A stretch of DNA of 64,000 nt from Sediminibacterium salmoneum NBRC 103935 (GTDB taxonomy: Bacteria > Bacteroidota > Bacteroidia > Chitinophagales > Chitinophagaceae): NCBI RefSeq assembly GCF_000511175.1, contig NZ_KI866530.1, forward strand, positions 1,998,404-2,062,403, written 5' to 3'. Both the position numbers and the translations under genes were made by a program. This document shows positions 33,318 through 42,570 of this stretch, piece by piece. Each line of letters opens with the position of its first letter. Position 1 is the first letter of the stretch. The notes beneath the pieces were generated by a model. It saw only the letters and a list, made by a program, of their open reading frames with translations. It was not told where the DNA came from and made no database searches.

Positions 33318-34373
33318 TTATTTGTTGCTGTACATAGATTCATAATAGTGCTGGTAGTTGCCGCTGGTTACATTGTTCAGCCATTCGGTATTGGCCAAAA
33401 ACCAATCAATGGTTTCACTTAATCCTTCCTGAAATGTAACGGTTGGCTTCCAGCCCAGTTCCCTGTTAATTTTGGTAGCATCAATGGCATACCTTCTGTC
33501 GTGACCCGGACGATCTTTAATATAGGTTATCAGTTTCTCGCTGGTTCCGGCAGGCTTACCCAGTTTCTCATCCATTTGCTGGCATAACAATTTAACCAGG
33601 TCAATATTTTTCCACTCGTTAAATCCGCCAATATTATACGTCTCCCCATTCTCTCCTTTATGGAATACCAGATCAATGGCCAGTGCATGGTCTTTTACAT
33701 ACAACCAGTCACGGGTATACAAACCATCACCATAAACAGGCAGTGGTTTTCCCTGTAAAATATTATTGATGAACAAGGGGATCAGTTTCTCCGGAAAATG
33801 AAAGGGCCCATAGTTATTGGAACAGTTGGTTATGACAACCGGTAAATGATAGGTTTCATGATAAGCCCTTACGAAATGATCGGAAGAAGCTTTACTGGCA
33901 GAATAAGGAGAGCGGGGGTCATAGGCTGTTTCTTCCGTAAACAAACCTTCTGTTCCCAGACTTCCGTAAACCTCATCTGTTGATACATGATAAAAACGAT
34001 GATTGCTTAAGTCTGCTGCCCATTTCTGTTTTGCAGTATTTAGCAAATTCACTGTACCAATTACATTCGTGTAAACAAAGTCTAATGGAGAAACAATGGA
34101 TCTGTCTACATGCGACTCTGCTGCCAAATGGATTACATCGGTAACCTGGTATTGGTCAAACAAATCTTCCACCGCTTTCACATCCAGAATATTCACTTTG
34201 GCAAAGCGATAATTGGGTTTGTTTTCAATATCACGAAGATTTTCCAGATTGCCTGCATAGGTTAAGGCATCCAGATTGATTATGGTATAGTCAGGATATT
34301 TATTAACGAATAATCTTACAACATGCGAGCCAATAAAACCTGCTCCCCCGGTAATAATGATCTTCTTAGACAT
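33318..34373 (-). CDS. rfbB: dTDP-glucose 4,6-dehydratase
   Basis: NAD-dependent extended short-chain dehydrogenase of 351 residues. The dinucleotide motif is GGAGFIGSHVVR, STDEVYGSLG carries the catalytic Thr-Asp-Glu triad (~129-138) and YSASKASSDH the YxxxK pair. It yields dTDP-4-keto-6-deoxyglucose for rhamnose or other 6-deoxy sugars of the cell-surface glycan. Confidence 0.95.
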   Translation of the reverse strand: MSKKIIITGGAGFIGSHVVRLFVNKYPDYTIINLDALTYAGNLENLRDIENKPNYRFAKVNILDVKAVEDLFDQYQVTDVIHLAAESHVDRSIVSPLDFVYTNVIGTVNLLNTAKQKWAADLSNHRFYHVSTDEVYGSLGTEGLFTEETAYDPRSPYSASKASSDHFVRAYHETYHLPVVITNCSNNYGPFHFPEKLIPLFINNILQGKPLPVYGDGLYTRDWLYVKDHALAIDLVFHKGENGETYNIGGFNEWKNIDLVKLLCQQMDEKLGKPAGTSEKLITYIKDRPGHDRRYAIDATKINRELGWKPTVTFQEGLSETIDWFLANTEWLNNVTSGNYQHYYESMYSNK

Positions 34374-34421
34374 AAATAATTTTGTATTAATATAAAGTTA
34401 CTGCTTTGTATGCTTGCTTGC

Positions 34422-35366
34422 TTATTTTCCAGATAGATTCCATGGAGCATTTTTGACCTGCTCATACACCATTGAAATCCCCTGGTGCAAATCTATCCGG
34501 GCTTTCCAGCCAAAACTGTTGATTTTACTTACATCCATCAACTTTCTGGGAGTTCCATCCGGTTTGGATGCATCTAATACAATTTCACCAGTATAGCCAG
34601 TTACTTCTTTAACCATTTGCGCCAGTTCCAGGATGGTTACGTCTGATCCTGTTCCAATATTTACCAATCCTTTTTCATTGTAGTTTTCCATTAAATACAA
34701 ACAGGCTTCTGCCAAATCATCAACATGTAGAAATTCTCTTCTGGGTGTTCCGGATCCCCAGATAGTTACCGCAGGTTCATTATTGGCTTTGGCTGTGATA
34801 AACTTACGTAACATGGCAGGTAAAACATGGCTTTTCTCCAAATCGTAATTATCATTGGGGCCATATAAATTGGTAGGCATAGCAGAAATAAAATTACAAC
34901 CATACTGAGCACGGTAACTATCGCATAACTCTATGCCCGCAATCTTTGCAATGGCATAAGGCTGATTGGTTTCTTCCAGATACCCACTCAATAAATATTC
35001 TTCCTTCAAAGGCTGTGGCGCCATTTTAGGATAGATACAAGAGGAGCCTAAAAACAATAATTTCTGCACACCGTTTACATAACTCTGATGAATAATATTG
35101 CTCTCCATCATCAGGTTATCGTAAATGAATTCTGCCCGATAGGTATTGTTGGCAACAATTCCCCCCACTTTGGCTGCTGCAAGAAAAACATAGTCTGGTT
35201 TTTCTGTTGCAAAAAAATCAGCAACAGCCTGTTGATTGCGCAGATCCAACTCCTTTGATGTTCGGGTTATAATAGAAGTATAACCCATGGCTTCCAGTTT
35301 TCTCACAATGGCACTGCCTACCATGCCCCTGTGCCCGGCTACATATATTTTTGCTTGCTTATTCAT
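34422..35366 (-). CDS. fcl: GDP-L-fucose synthase
   Basis: Epimerase-reductase converting GDP-4-keto-6-deoxymannose to GDP-L-fucose, about 314 residues. [18 protein letters not shown] is the cofactor fold, [19 protein letters not shown] (~107-125) the fucose-synthase signature and [12 protein letters not shown] the YxxxK site. I start at 35366 ([12 protein letters not shown]), which overlaps the gmd stop by 8 bp; an in-frame start at 35390 would add eight residues. Confidence 0.95.
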   Translation of the reverse strand: MNKQAKIYVAGHRGMVGSAIVRKLEAMGYTSIITRTSKELDLRNQQAVADFFATEKPDYVFLAAAKVGGIVANNTYRAEFIYDNLMMESNIIHQSYVNGVQKLLFLGSSCIYPKMAPQPLKEEYLLSGYLEETNQPYAIAKIAGIELCDSYRAQYGCNFISAMPTNLYGPNDNYDLEKSHVLPAMLRKFITAKANNEPAVTIWGSGTPRREFLHVDDLAEACLYLMENYNEKGLVNIGTGSDVTILELAQMVKEVTGYTGEIVLDASKPDGTPRKLMDVSKINSFGWKARIDLHQGISMVYEQVKNAPWNLSGK

Positions 35367-36474
35367 GTTCTTTCTCTGTTGTAAATCCATTGTCTTTCAA
35401 CAACTGTTCTTTTTTAAACAATACAATATCTGCTGCCACCATTTCTTTTACCATTTCGGCTAAAGTATATTTAGGCACCCAGTTTAGTTTTTTCTTTGCT
35501 TTGGTGGCATCCCCAATTAACAAATCAACTTCTGTAGGACGGTAATAACGGGGATCTACTTTTACCACTACCTGCCCAACTTTCATGGAAGGATTCTGCG
35601 CATTTTCAATTGCTGCAATGGTGCCCACTTCATTTACTCCCTCACCAGTGAAAGCAAGGGTTACCCCTACTTCAGCAAAAGCCATTCTTACAAAATCACG
35701 GATATAGGTTGTAACACCGGTTGCCAATACAAAATCTTCGGGCTGTTCCTGTTGCAACATCAGCCACATGCCTTCTACATAATCCTTGGCATGCCCCCAG
35801 TCTCTTTGTGCATCCAGGTTTCCGAGGTAAAGTACATCCTGCAATCCCATTGAAATACGCGCAACTGCCCTGGTAATTTTTCGGGTAACAAATGTTTCTC
35901 CTCTCAAAGGGCTCTCGTGATTAAAAAGGATTCCGTTGCAGGCATACATACCATAAGCTTCTCTGTAATTCACGGTTATCCAGTAAGCATATAACTTGGC
36001 TACAGCATAGGGGCTTCTGGGATAAAATGGAGTTGTTTCACTTTGCGGAACAGCTTGAACCAACCCGTATAATTCTGAAGTAGAAGCCTGATAGAACTTC
36101 GTTTTCTGTGTTAGTCCCAGCAATCGGATGGCTTCCAGAATTCGCAAGGCACCCACACCATCTGCATTGGCAGTGTATTCAGGAGTTTCAAAACTCACGT
36201 GAACATGGCTCATGGCTGCCAGATTGTATATTTCATCGGGTTGCACTTCCTGAATAATACGAATCAGATTCGTACTGTCGGTTAAATCGCCGTAATGCAA
36301 TACCATATGACGGTCTGGGATATGTGGATCTTCATAAAAATGATCAATTCTTTGTGTATTAAACAATGAACTCCTGCGTTTAATTCCATGCACTTCATAG
36401 CCTTTCTTCAGCAGCAATTCTGCCAAATACGCACCGTCTTGTCCGGTGATGCCCGTTATTAATGCTTTTTTCAT
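35359..36474 (-). CDS. gmd: GDP-mannose 4,6-dehydratase
   Basis: First step of GDP-fucose synthesis, about 371 residues from [19 protein letters not shown] (start 36474; another in-frame start at 36492 lies upstream). [19 protein letters not shown] (~36-54) and [19 protein letters not shown] (~183-201) are diagnostic, and [10 protein letters not shown] has the catalytic Tyr/Lys. It is coupled to fcl by overlap and heads the leftward sugar operon. Confidence 0.95.
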   Translation of the reverse strand: MKKALITGITGQDGAYLAELLLKKGYEVHGIKRRSSLFNTQRIDHFYEDPHIPDRHMVLHYGDLTDSTNLIRIIQEVQPDEIYNLAAMSHVHVSFETPEYTANADGVGALRILEAIRLLGLTQKTKFYQASTSELYGLVQAVPQSETTPFYPRSPYAVAKLYAYWITVNYREAYGMYACNGILFNHESPLRGETFVTRKITRAVARISMGLQDVLYLGNLDAQRDWGHAKDYVEGMWLMLQQEQPEDFVLATGVTTYIRDFVRMAFAEVGVTLAFTGEGVNEVGTIAAIENAQNPSMKVGQVVVKVDPRYYRPTEVDLLIGDATKAKKKLNWVPKYTLAEMVKEMVAADIVLFKKEQLLKDNGFTTEKEHE

Positions 36475-36572
36475 ATTGCTAGATTCATGCAAATATGCAA
36501 CCTAAAATGCATATAGCATAAATTGGCAGCAATCTCCAATTACTTTACCTTAGTCTTCACACTTTTACAATT

Positions 36573-37724
36573 ATGGGAAACAGATACTATTCGCTGGATG
36601 TTTTCAGAGGCGCAACGGTAGCTTTAATGATTCTGGTTAATAACCCGGGGAGCTGGAGCCATATTTTTGGTCCCTTGCAACATGCACCCTGGCATGGAGT
36701 AACCCCCACTGATCTGGTATTCCCTTTTTTCTTATTTGCGGTAGGTAATGCCATGGCATTTGTAATGCCCCGTTTTGAAGCAGCAGGTCCTGCTGAATTC
36801 TGGAAAAAAGTAATCAAAAGAACTCTGCTCATTTTCGGCATTGGGGTTTTATTGCACTGGAGTCCTTTTGTAAAATGGGACGGAGAAGAGCTGGTTTTTA
36901 AACAGTGGGAAAACGTAAGAATCCTTGGGGTATTACAAAGAATTGCCCTCTGCTATTTCTTTGCCTCAGTAATTGTGTTTTATGGTAAAACACGCGGAGC
37001 ATATGCGATTGGCATGGCGATACTATTGCTTTACTGGTTTGTTTGTTACGCGTTAGGTGCAGATGGAGATCCATATAGTTTACAGGGTTGGTTTGGAACA
37101 GCCATTGATATTGACATTTTAGGTGTTACCCATATTTACAAAGGAGAGGGTGTTCCTTTTGATCCGGAAGGATTCATGAGTACACCTGCAGCTATTGTAC
37201 AAGTGATTTTTGGATTCCTGGTTGGACAATATATCCAGCTGAAAGGAAAGAATACCGATATGTTAAGCAGCCTTTTTATAGCGGGACTGGTACTTACTTT
37301 CAGCGGATATTGCTGGGATTTGGTATTTCCTATCAATAAAAAAATATGGACCAGCAGCTATACCTTATATACAACAGGACTGGCTATTTTAACCATTGGT
37401 GTCATGATTTATGCCATTGAATTTAAAGGGGCCAAAGGCGCATGGAGCCGGTTCTTTGATGTATTTGGCAAAAACCCGCTGTTCATTTTTGTACTGAGTG
37501 GATTCTTGCCCAGATTATCCGGCCTGTTACGATGGGTATCAGAAACAGATGCAGATGGCACTAAGCATTATACCAGCTTTCTATCCTGGTTCTACAATAC
37601 GCTATGCAAACCCATTGCAGAAGATCCAAGGGTAGGTTCTCTGGTATACGCATTGTGCATGATTGCTTTTTACTGGCTGATTGTATATGTACTGGACAAG
37701 AAAAAAATCTACATCAAAGTCTGA
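36573..37724 (+). CDS. HGSNAT/NagX-like membrane acyltransferase
   Basis: Multi-pass membrane protein of 383 residues of the family that includes heparan-alpha-glucosaminide N-acetyltransferase and bacterial DUF5009/NagX proteins. It opens with YYSLDVFRGATVALMILVNNPG, followed by HAPWHGVTPTDLVFPFFLFAVG with the catalytic-type His, both typical. About ten helices follow. Members acetylate amino sugars across membranes, but the bacterial substrate is not known. It is divergent from gmd. Confidence 0.85.
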   Translation: MGNRYYSLDVFRGATVALMILVNNPGSWSHIFGPLQHAPWHGVTPTDLVFPFFLFAVGNAMAFVMPRFEAAGPAEFWKKVIKRTLLIFGIGVLLHWSPFVKWDGEELVFKQWENVRILGVLQRIALCYFFASVIVFYGKTRGAYAIGMAILLLYWFVCYALGADGDPYSLQGWFGTAIDIDILGVTHIYKGEGVPFDPEGFMSTPAAIVQVIFGFLVGQYIQLKGKNTDMLSSLFIAGLVLTFSGYCWDLVFPINKKIWTSSYTLYTTGLAILTIGVMIYAIEFKGAKGAWSRFFDVFGKNPLFIFVLSGFLPRLSGLLRWVSETDADGTKHYTSFLSWFYNTLCKPIAEDPRVGSLVYALCMIAFYWLIVYVLDKKKIYIKV

Positions 37725-37772
37725 TATTTTAGCAGCAAACTGTTTGGCTAAAACAAATGCAGCGCCAAAAGC

Positions 37773-38231
37773 TTAGCGGATTTTCTTTGCCGGATTGCCA
37801 GCATAAAAACCTGGCTCTTTAATATCTTTCGTAACCACAGCGCCTGCGCCAATCACTACATTGTCACAAATATTAACAGGCAGGATTGTGGCATTGCTGC
37901 CAATAGAAACATGATTGCCAATAGAAGTAGCCTGCCACTTTGAAGCGTCGCCGGCTGGTCTTCCTTCAGAAAATAAATCATTGATAAACATGACTCCATG
38001 TCCTATGAAACAATCACTGCCAATGGTTACCAGACTGCAAATAAAACTGTGAGACTGAATTTTACATCGCTCGCCAATGGTAACATTGGATTGTATTTCG
38101 GTAAATGGCCCTACTCTTGAATCGTGTCCAATAGTGCAGCCATAAATATTTACAGGGCCTACAATGGTTACATTTTTTCCAAACTGCACATCGCGCACAG
38201 AAGACTCTATTAAATTAAAAGTAGGTAACAT
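37773..38231 (-). CDS. Hexapeptide-repeat acyltransferase (WlbB/WbpD-like)
   Basis: A 152-residue left-handed beta-helix acyltransferase. Repeats of the [LIV]GxxxxI type run through residues ~20-140 (IYGCTIGHDSRVGPFTEIQ, VTIGERCKIQSHSFI), ending with GNPAKKIR, the usual C-terminal end. Together with the neighbouring Gfo/Idh dehydrogenase this looks like the dehydrogenase/N-acetyltransferase pairing used for UDP-2,3-diacetamido sugar synthesis. The aminotransferase of that route is not here. Confidence 0.82.
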   Translation of the reverse strand: MLPTFNLIESSVRDVQFGKNVTIVGPVNIYGCTIGHDSRVGPFTEIQSNVTIGERCKIQSHSFICSLVTIGSDCFIGHGVMFINDLFSEGRPAGDASKWQATSIGNHVSIGSNATILPVNICDNVVIGAGAVVTKDIKEPGFYAGNPAKKIR

Positions 38232-38260
38232 AGCACTTAATTTTATTCAATTTAGTTCAA

Positions 38261-39331
38261 TTACCGTGCCTGATATATGAGATTAATCAGTTCTATGGTA
38301 TTTTTTGCTTCTTCAATACTGGTATAATAAGGAGCTTGATATTGCAGCGATTGTACCAAACTATTATACACACAATGATGATTGCGCATACTACCCTGGT
38401 AATTTCCGTAGTCGTTTGGTTGAGAAACTAACCGAAGCAATCCTGCTTCAGGCATATGATTTGTATTAGTGTTAGAAAAAATATTTTTTTGCAGTAATTG
38501 AATTCTATTCTTTAATGTGGAGTCATGAGTTGAATAATCCCATTCATTTAAATAAGCACCGCCAGCTTTGATCCTCCCTTTCTCACCAATTATTTCTATA
38601 GATCCTTCCCGGTTAAACATCGGCTCATTTATACTATACTCCATCTTCACACGAACACCATGATCAAAAACCAACTGCAGAACCCCCTCATCTTCAAACT
38701 CAATCAATCCTTCATGCATCCGATTATTAAAGCTGGCTTCTATTAATTTACCCTTGCCGAAAAACCAACATAAAAGATCAATAAAATGACTGTACTGCGT
38801 AAACAAAACGCCTCCGTCTAGCAATAAAGTTCCGTGCCAGCTATCTGTATAATAAGTTGCCGGTCTATGCCAGAAACATTTTACCAGCACCTGCTGTATT
38901 TTCCCCAATGCCTTTTCACATAACAAAGCATGTAACAATTGTACTGGTAGATTAAACCGGTTTTGCATAACCGTATAAATATTTTTATCCGCTTTACCAG
39001 CAGCTGCCTGCATACAGAGAATATCTTCTGCAACCAATGCAACAGGCTTTTCAATTAAAACATGGTATCCATTCTCTAATGCTTCAATAGCATGTTCAGC
39101 ATGCAATCCATTGGGTGTTGCAATTACAACAATATCCATTTCAATTTTAGACGAATACAATTCTTCTGCACTGGTAAAAAACGGAACTCCATATTGAAGA
39201 CCTGCTTGTTCTGCCTTAAGCGGATCAATATCTACTACAGCCATCAGTTTGCCAACACGGTTAATTTGCCTGACATGCTCAGCGGCAATTCTGCCACAAC
39301 CAATCATGGCAAAATGAAGATGTTGATTCAT
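38261..39331 (-). CDS. Gfo/Idh/MocA-family oxidoreductase
   Basis: NAD(P)-dependent sugar dehydrogenase-type protein of 356 residues. The N-terminal Rossmann fold has MIGCGRIAAEHVRQINRVG, the EKPVAL motif is at ~93-98 and DGGVLFTQYSHFIDLLCW (~171-188) carries the Asp-His catalytic region. Similarity to WlbA/WbpB-type UDP-GlcNAcA dehydrogenases is suggested by the acyltransferase 29 bp downstream. Substrate not determined. Confidence 0.82.
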   Translation of the reverse strand: MNQHLHFAMIGCGRIAAEHVRQINRVGKLMAVVDIDPLKAEQAGLQYGVPFFTSAEELYSSKIEMDIVVIATPNGLHAEHAIEALENGYHVLIEKPVALVAEDILCMQAAAGKADKNIYTVMQNRFNLPVQLLHALLCEKALGKIQQVLVKCFWHRPATYYTDSWHGTLLLDGGVLFTQYSHFIDLLCWFFGKGKLIEASFNNRMHEGLIEFEDEGVLQLVFDHGVRVKMEYSINEPMFNREGSIEIIGEKGRIKAGGAYLNEWDYSTHDSTLKNRIQLLQKNIFSNTNTNHMPEAGLLRLVSQPNDYGNYQGSMRNHHCVYNSLVQSLQYQAPYYTSIEEAKNTIELINLIYQAR

Positions 39332-39345
39332 TACTCAATTAATCA

Positions 39346-40065
39346 TTAATCAAATAAACTGGCTGCTTTTACCAGACTTTCCGGCTTGCCTACATCAAGC
39401 AATAATGCACCCGTATGATCAAATGCATAAATGTCTTCTTTAGCACAGAGATCAAGGTAAATATCTACCATGGAGAATTTTCCATCTCTGTTTATTTTCT
39501 GAAACAGTTCTGTTTGCACCACATGCAATCCACTGAAAGCCCGTTTAAATAAACCCTCTGTATGTAATCCTTCCGGCTTTACCTCACCTGTGGTACTATT
39601 GGTCCATCCTTTTAACTTACTGTCCGATCCAAATAAAAAGTACCTGGATGATTCTCTTTGTGATACGGCCAGGGTTACCAATGCATTGGTTTTCCTGTGC
39701 TGCAATATCATCTGGTCCAATTGCAGATTGGTTAATATATCTGCATTCAGAATAACAATATTTTCTTCTCCAGCAAAAAGTGGTGCGGCTTTTTTTAAAC
39801 CACCCCCTGTTTCCAATACCTTATCCGTTTCGTCGGAAATAGTTACAGCAGAACCCCATCCGCGGTTTTGCTCAATCGCTTCAATAATCTGATCCGCAAA
39901 ATGATGCACATTCACCACCACATCCGTTATTCCATATTCCTGCAGGTATAAAATATTTCTTTGCAACAAACTTTTTCCGTTCACCATGGCAAGGGCCTTG
40001 GGATGATGGTCGGTCCAGGGTTTTAACCGGGTACCCAATCCTGCTGCAAAAATCATTGCTTTCAT
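39346..40065 (-). CDS. murU: Sugar-1-phosphate nucleotidyltransferase, probable MurU
   Basis: NTP-transferase of 239 residues. MKAMIFAAGLGTRLKPWT is the nucleotide loop and DKVLETGGGLKKAAPLF (~80-96) matches the LETGGG stretch of MurU (N-acetylmuramate-1-phosphate uridylyltransferase). The gene directly follows an AmgK-like kinase (8 bp), the same pairing as amgK-murU in Pseudomonas, where the two make UDP-MurNAc from recycled MurNAc. A mannose-1-phosphate guanylyltransferase role is the main alternative. Confidence 0.75.
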   Translation of the reverse strand: MKAMIFAAGLGTRLKPWTDHHPKALAMVNGKSLLQRNILYLQEYGITDVVVNVHHFADQIIEAIEQNRGWGSAVTISDETDKVLETGGGLKKAAPLFAGEENIVILNADILTNLQLDQMILQHRKTNALVTLAVSQRESSRYFLFGSDSKLKGWTNSTTGEVKPEGLHTEGLFKRAFSGLHVVQTELFQKINRDGKFSMVDIYLDLCAKEDIYAFDHTGALLLDVGKPESLVKAASLFD

Positions 40066-40073
40066 AACATCAT

Positions 40074-41513
40074 TTATTTTACCCAGTTTTCACGATTGGT
40101 ATGCGTTAATATCACTTTCACTTTATACTTGTTTCTCAGGTGTCTGGCTGTTTGTTCTGCAGCATACACGCTTCTGTGCTGACCACCTGTACATCCGAAG
40201 TTAATCATCAGATTGGCAAAATCCCTGTTGAGATAATCTTCTACCGTAATGTCGATTAAGTCCCAGACACTGTTTAAAAACTTACCCATTCGGGTTCGCT
40301 GCTCTAAAAAATCCTGTACGGGTTTGTCTAGTCCGCTTTGCTTCTTGTATTCATCAAATCGGCCCGGGTTTAAAATACCACGCATATCAAACATGAAGCC
40401 ACCTCCATTCTCTGTTTCATCATGGGGCAAGCCACGCTTATAACTGAAACTATTAATAGTAATCACCAACGGCGTTTTTTCATTGGCCTGTGGCGCTACA
40501 AACTTATTAATCATGCTGTCTTCTACCACCAGCTTCAGCACGCGATCAAATTCTGGGGTTACAATTCCCACTCTTTTGTGCTCAATAAAAAATTTCAGGT
40601 TATGCAATGCCAGCGGTATACTAGCCAGGAAATGGGCTTTGCGCTCAAACAAGCCTCTGAATCCATATGCACCCAGTACCTGCAATAAACGAATCAATAC
40701 ATACCCATTGTACTGGCTTACAAAAGTGATTCTGTCTACCGGTTCAGGTAATAAAGGATCTACCTGATCCATATAATATTCCAGCAATTGGTCTTTCCAT
40801 TCCTCACTTAGTTCTGCTTTTGCCTGCCATAACAAAGACGCCACATCGTACTGTAATGCACCTTGCATGCCTCCCTGGTAATCGATAAAATGCACCCGGT
40901 CATTTTGTACAATAATATTCCTGCTCTGAAAATCGCGGAACATAAAATACTTATTCTGCGTACGGGTTAAGTAAGTACTCAATGCATCAAAATCGTCAAG
41001 CATGGCCTGCTTATCGTAAGGCAGTTGAAGGGTGTCTAAAAAATAATATTTGAAATACAGGAGATCGCTCAGAATGGCTTGCTTGCCGAATTCCTTGGCT
41101 GTTAAACACCAGTTATAATCTAATCCCTGATGACCCAGCACCTGCACACGTGCCAGTTCTTTCAGGCTTTGCTGAAAAAGCTGGTATACATATTCACCGT
41201 GTCCGTTTGCCTCCAGTTTATTCAACAGCGATTCGGTTCCCAGATCTTCCTGCAAATAAATAGTGTTGGTATCGTTCACGGCTAAAATAGCCGGAACGGG
41301 AAGTCCCGCTTTTTTAAAATGCTGACTGAAGTACACAAAAGTGGCCGTTTCCCTGGTGTTGATATTGTATGTGGCGATATAGGTATTGGTGGCGCTATAC
41401 ACCCTGAAATAAACGCGGTCACTACCGCTTTGTGGTAATTTTTCTATTCTGTCCGGTGTCAGCTGTAAAGCCTGCTGACAAAGTAGTCCTATTGCTTCAA
41501 TGATGGATTCCAT
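40074..41513 (-). CDS. AmgK-like sugar kinase fused to RapZ C-terminal domain
   Basis: Two-domain protein of about 479 residues. Residues ~1-320 form an aminoglycoside-phosphotransferase/AmgK-type kinase: SGSDRVYFRV N-lobe, YLQEDLG, catalytic FRDFQSRNIIV (in place of HxDxxxxN) and HFIDYQGG with the metal Asp. Residues ~345-475 are the RapZ C-terminal domain, with INSFSYKRGLP, GGFMFDMRGILNPGR and NFGCTGGQHRSVYAAEQ. In E. coli the RapZ C-domain binds glucosamine-6-phosphate and small RNAs; the N-terminal RapZ ATPase is absent here. I start at ATG 41513; a TTG lies 18 bp upstream. Confidence 0.88.
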   Translation of the reverse strand: MESIIEAIGLLCQQALQLTPDRIEKLPQSGSDRVYFRVYSATNTYIATYNINTRETATFVYFSQHFKKAGLPVPAILAVNDTNTIYLQEDLGTESLLNKLEANGHGEYVYQLFQQSLKELARVQVLGHQGLDYNWCLTAKEFGKQAILSDLLYFKYYFLDTLQLPYDKQAMLDDFDALSTYLTRTQNKYFMFRDFQSRNIIVQNDRVHFIDYQGGMQGALQYDVASLLWQAKAELSEEWKDQLLEYYMDQVDPLLPEPVDRITFVSQYNGYVLIRLLQVLGAYGFRGLFERKAHFLASIPLALHNLKFFIEHKRVGIVTPEFDRVLKLVVEDSMINKFVAPQANEKTPLVITINSFSYKRGLPHDETENGGGFMFDMRGILNPGRFDEYKKQSGLDKPVQDFLEQRTRMGKFLNSVWDLIDITVEDYLNRDFANLMINFGCTGGQHRSVYAAEQTARHLRNKYKVKVILTHTNRENWVK

Positions 41514-41568
41514 GAATGGTCTTCGTTTCAACGAAAATAAAACTAAGAATCCAAAGCAAGGGCATCCA

Positions 41569-42024
41569 TCAGGGTTTTAAAGCAAATACGTTTACCTGCC
41601 TGTATTGTTCCTGCCCGAATGGTTTGCGCAATAACACCAGTTCGGTAATGGTATAGCCTGGCGAATGGCAGAGCAACTGGTGCTGAATAGCCGGCCTTAG
41701 ATTAAAATACATTTCTCTGCACTGGTAACTGCTGATAAACTGACTCACTACTTTCAATTCAGTCGCCAGCTGTGCAAAAGCACCCTGATCGGCCAGACAC
41801 AATTGCAGCTGACCAGTGTCTTCCTGTATCTGCTGATGAACCTGTACTGTAAACACCGATTTGTTACTGATGATACGGCGCATCCAGCGAATAATGGTTT
41901 CTTCCATTTGCTCCGTAGCTTCAAAAACAGCTATTTCAAAAGGATAAGCCATTAGCAAATATTGCTCCCTTTCACTGGCCATCAGTGGCTGTTGATCCCT
42001 GGGTAAAACATATCCTTCCTGCAT
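41569..42024 (-). CDS. Conserved hypothetical protein
   Basis: A soluble protein of about 151 residues starting at the ATG at 42024 (an upstream TTG is in frame). It has alternating strands and helices (YLLMAYPFEIAVFEATEQM, ITELVLLRKPF) with two V/I-rich strands bearing His (TVQVHQQ). The layout recalls 2H-phosphoesterase-like proteins, but the paired HxT/S motifs are not seen. It is the first gene of the leftward group and diverges from umuD across ~70 bp. Confidence 0.55.
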   Translation of the reverse strand: MQEGYVLPRDQQPLMASEREQYLLMAYPFEIAVFEATEQMEETIIRWMRRIISNKSVFTVQVHQQIQEDTGQLQLCLADQGAFAQLATELKVVSQFISSYQCREMYFNLRPAIQHQLLCHSPGYTITELVLLRKPFGQEQYRQVNVFALKP

Positions 42025-42095
42025 AAACAAAAATTAGATTGATAATTATTTTAGTATAAATTTACTAAATAATTTAGTAAGTAAAAAATCATTTT

Positions 42096-42533
42096 ATGGA
42101 CGGGGAAATCGGGTATGGGGCCGCCTACAAGGGCTCCAAGCGGTATTCGCAGTGGGAAGTTCCTACGGCCAATGCCACCGGATTCGGGGCTGCTGCCGAC
42201 GATTATATGGAGCGCGGCATAGACCTGAACGAACAACTGGTGCACAATAAACCAGCTACTTTTTTCTTTCGGATGAACAGTGATGCCATGACGGGCGCAG
42301 GTATTTTCAGCGGAGACACTTTAATTGTAGACCGTAGTATTAAACCTGTGAGCGGTAAAATCATCATTGCCATTTTAGACGGAGAATTGCTGGTTCGGCG
42401 CTTGCATAAAAATTTTAACCAGTTAACCCTGGTGGCAGAGAACAAAAAATTCGCAGACATTCCTTTAACCGGGGGCTTCGATGAACGGGCCCAGGTATGG
42501 GGAGTCGTTACGTATTCTATTCACGCAGTATGA
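42096..42533 (+). CDS. umuD: UmuD-like protein lacking catalytic Ser and Lys
   Basis: S24/LexA-fold protein of 145 residues that aligns without gaps to E. coli UmuD from GFGAAADDYMERGIDLNEQL onward. The catalytic Ser60 (GDSM) is Ala64 (SDAM), the catalytic Lys97 (VKKL) is Arg101 (VRRL), and the cleavage Cys24-Gly25 is Thr28-Gly29. Self-cleavage to UmuD' therefore looks impossible. The fold core and dimer region look intact, and a polymerase V subunit gene follows, so a non-proteolytic accessory role is likely. Confidence 0.9.
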   Translation: MDGEIGYGAAYKGSKRYSQWEVPTANATGFGAAADDYMERGIDLNEQLVHNKPATFFFRMNSDAMTGAGIFSGDTLIVDRSIKPVSGKIIIAILDGELLVRRLHKNFNQLTLVAENKKFADIPLTGGFDERAQVWGVVTYSIHAV

Positions 42534-42570
42534 AGAAGCTTTGTGTTATTATTACTGTACTTGCCTAAAG

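Noticed and set aside
42051..42245. Minus-strand open frame overlapping the umuD start.
   Set aside because: Shadow of umuD, with no conserved features.
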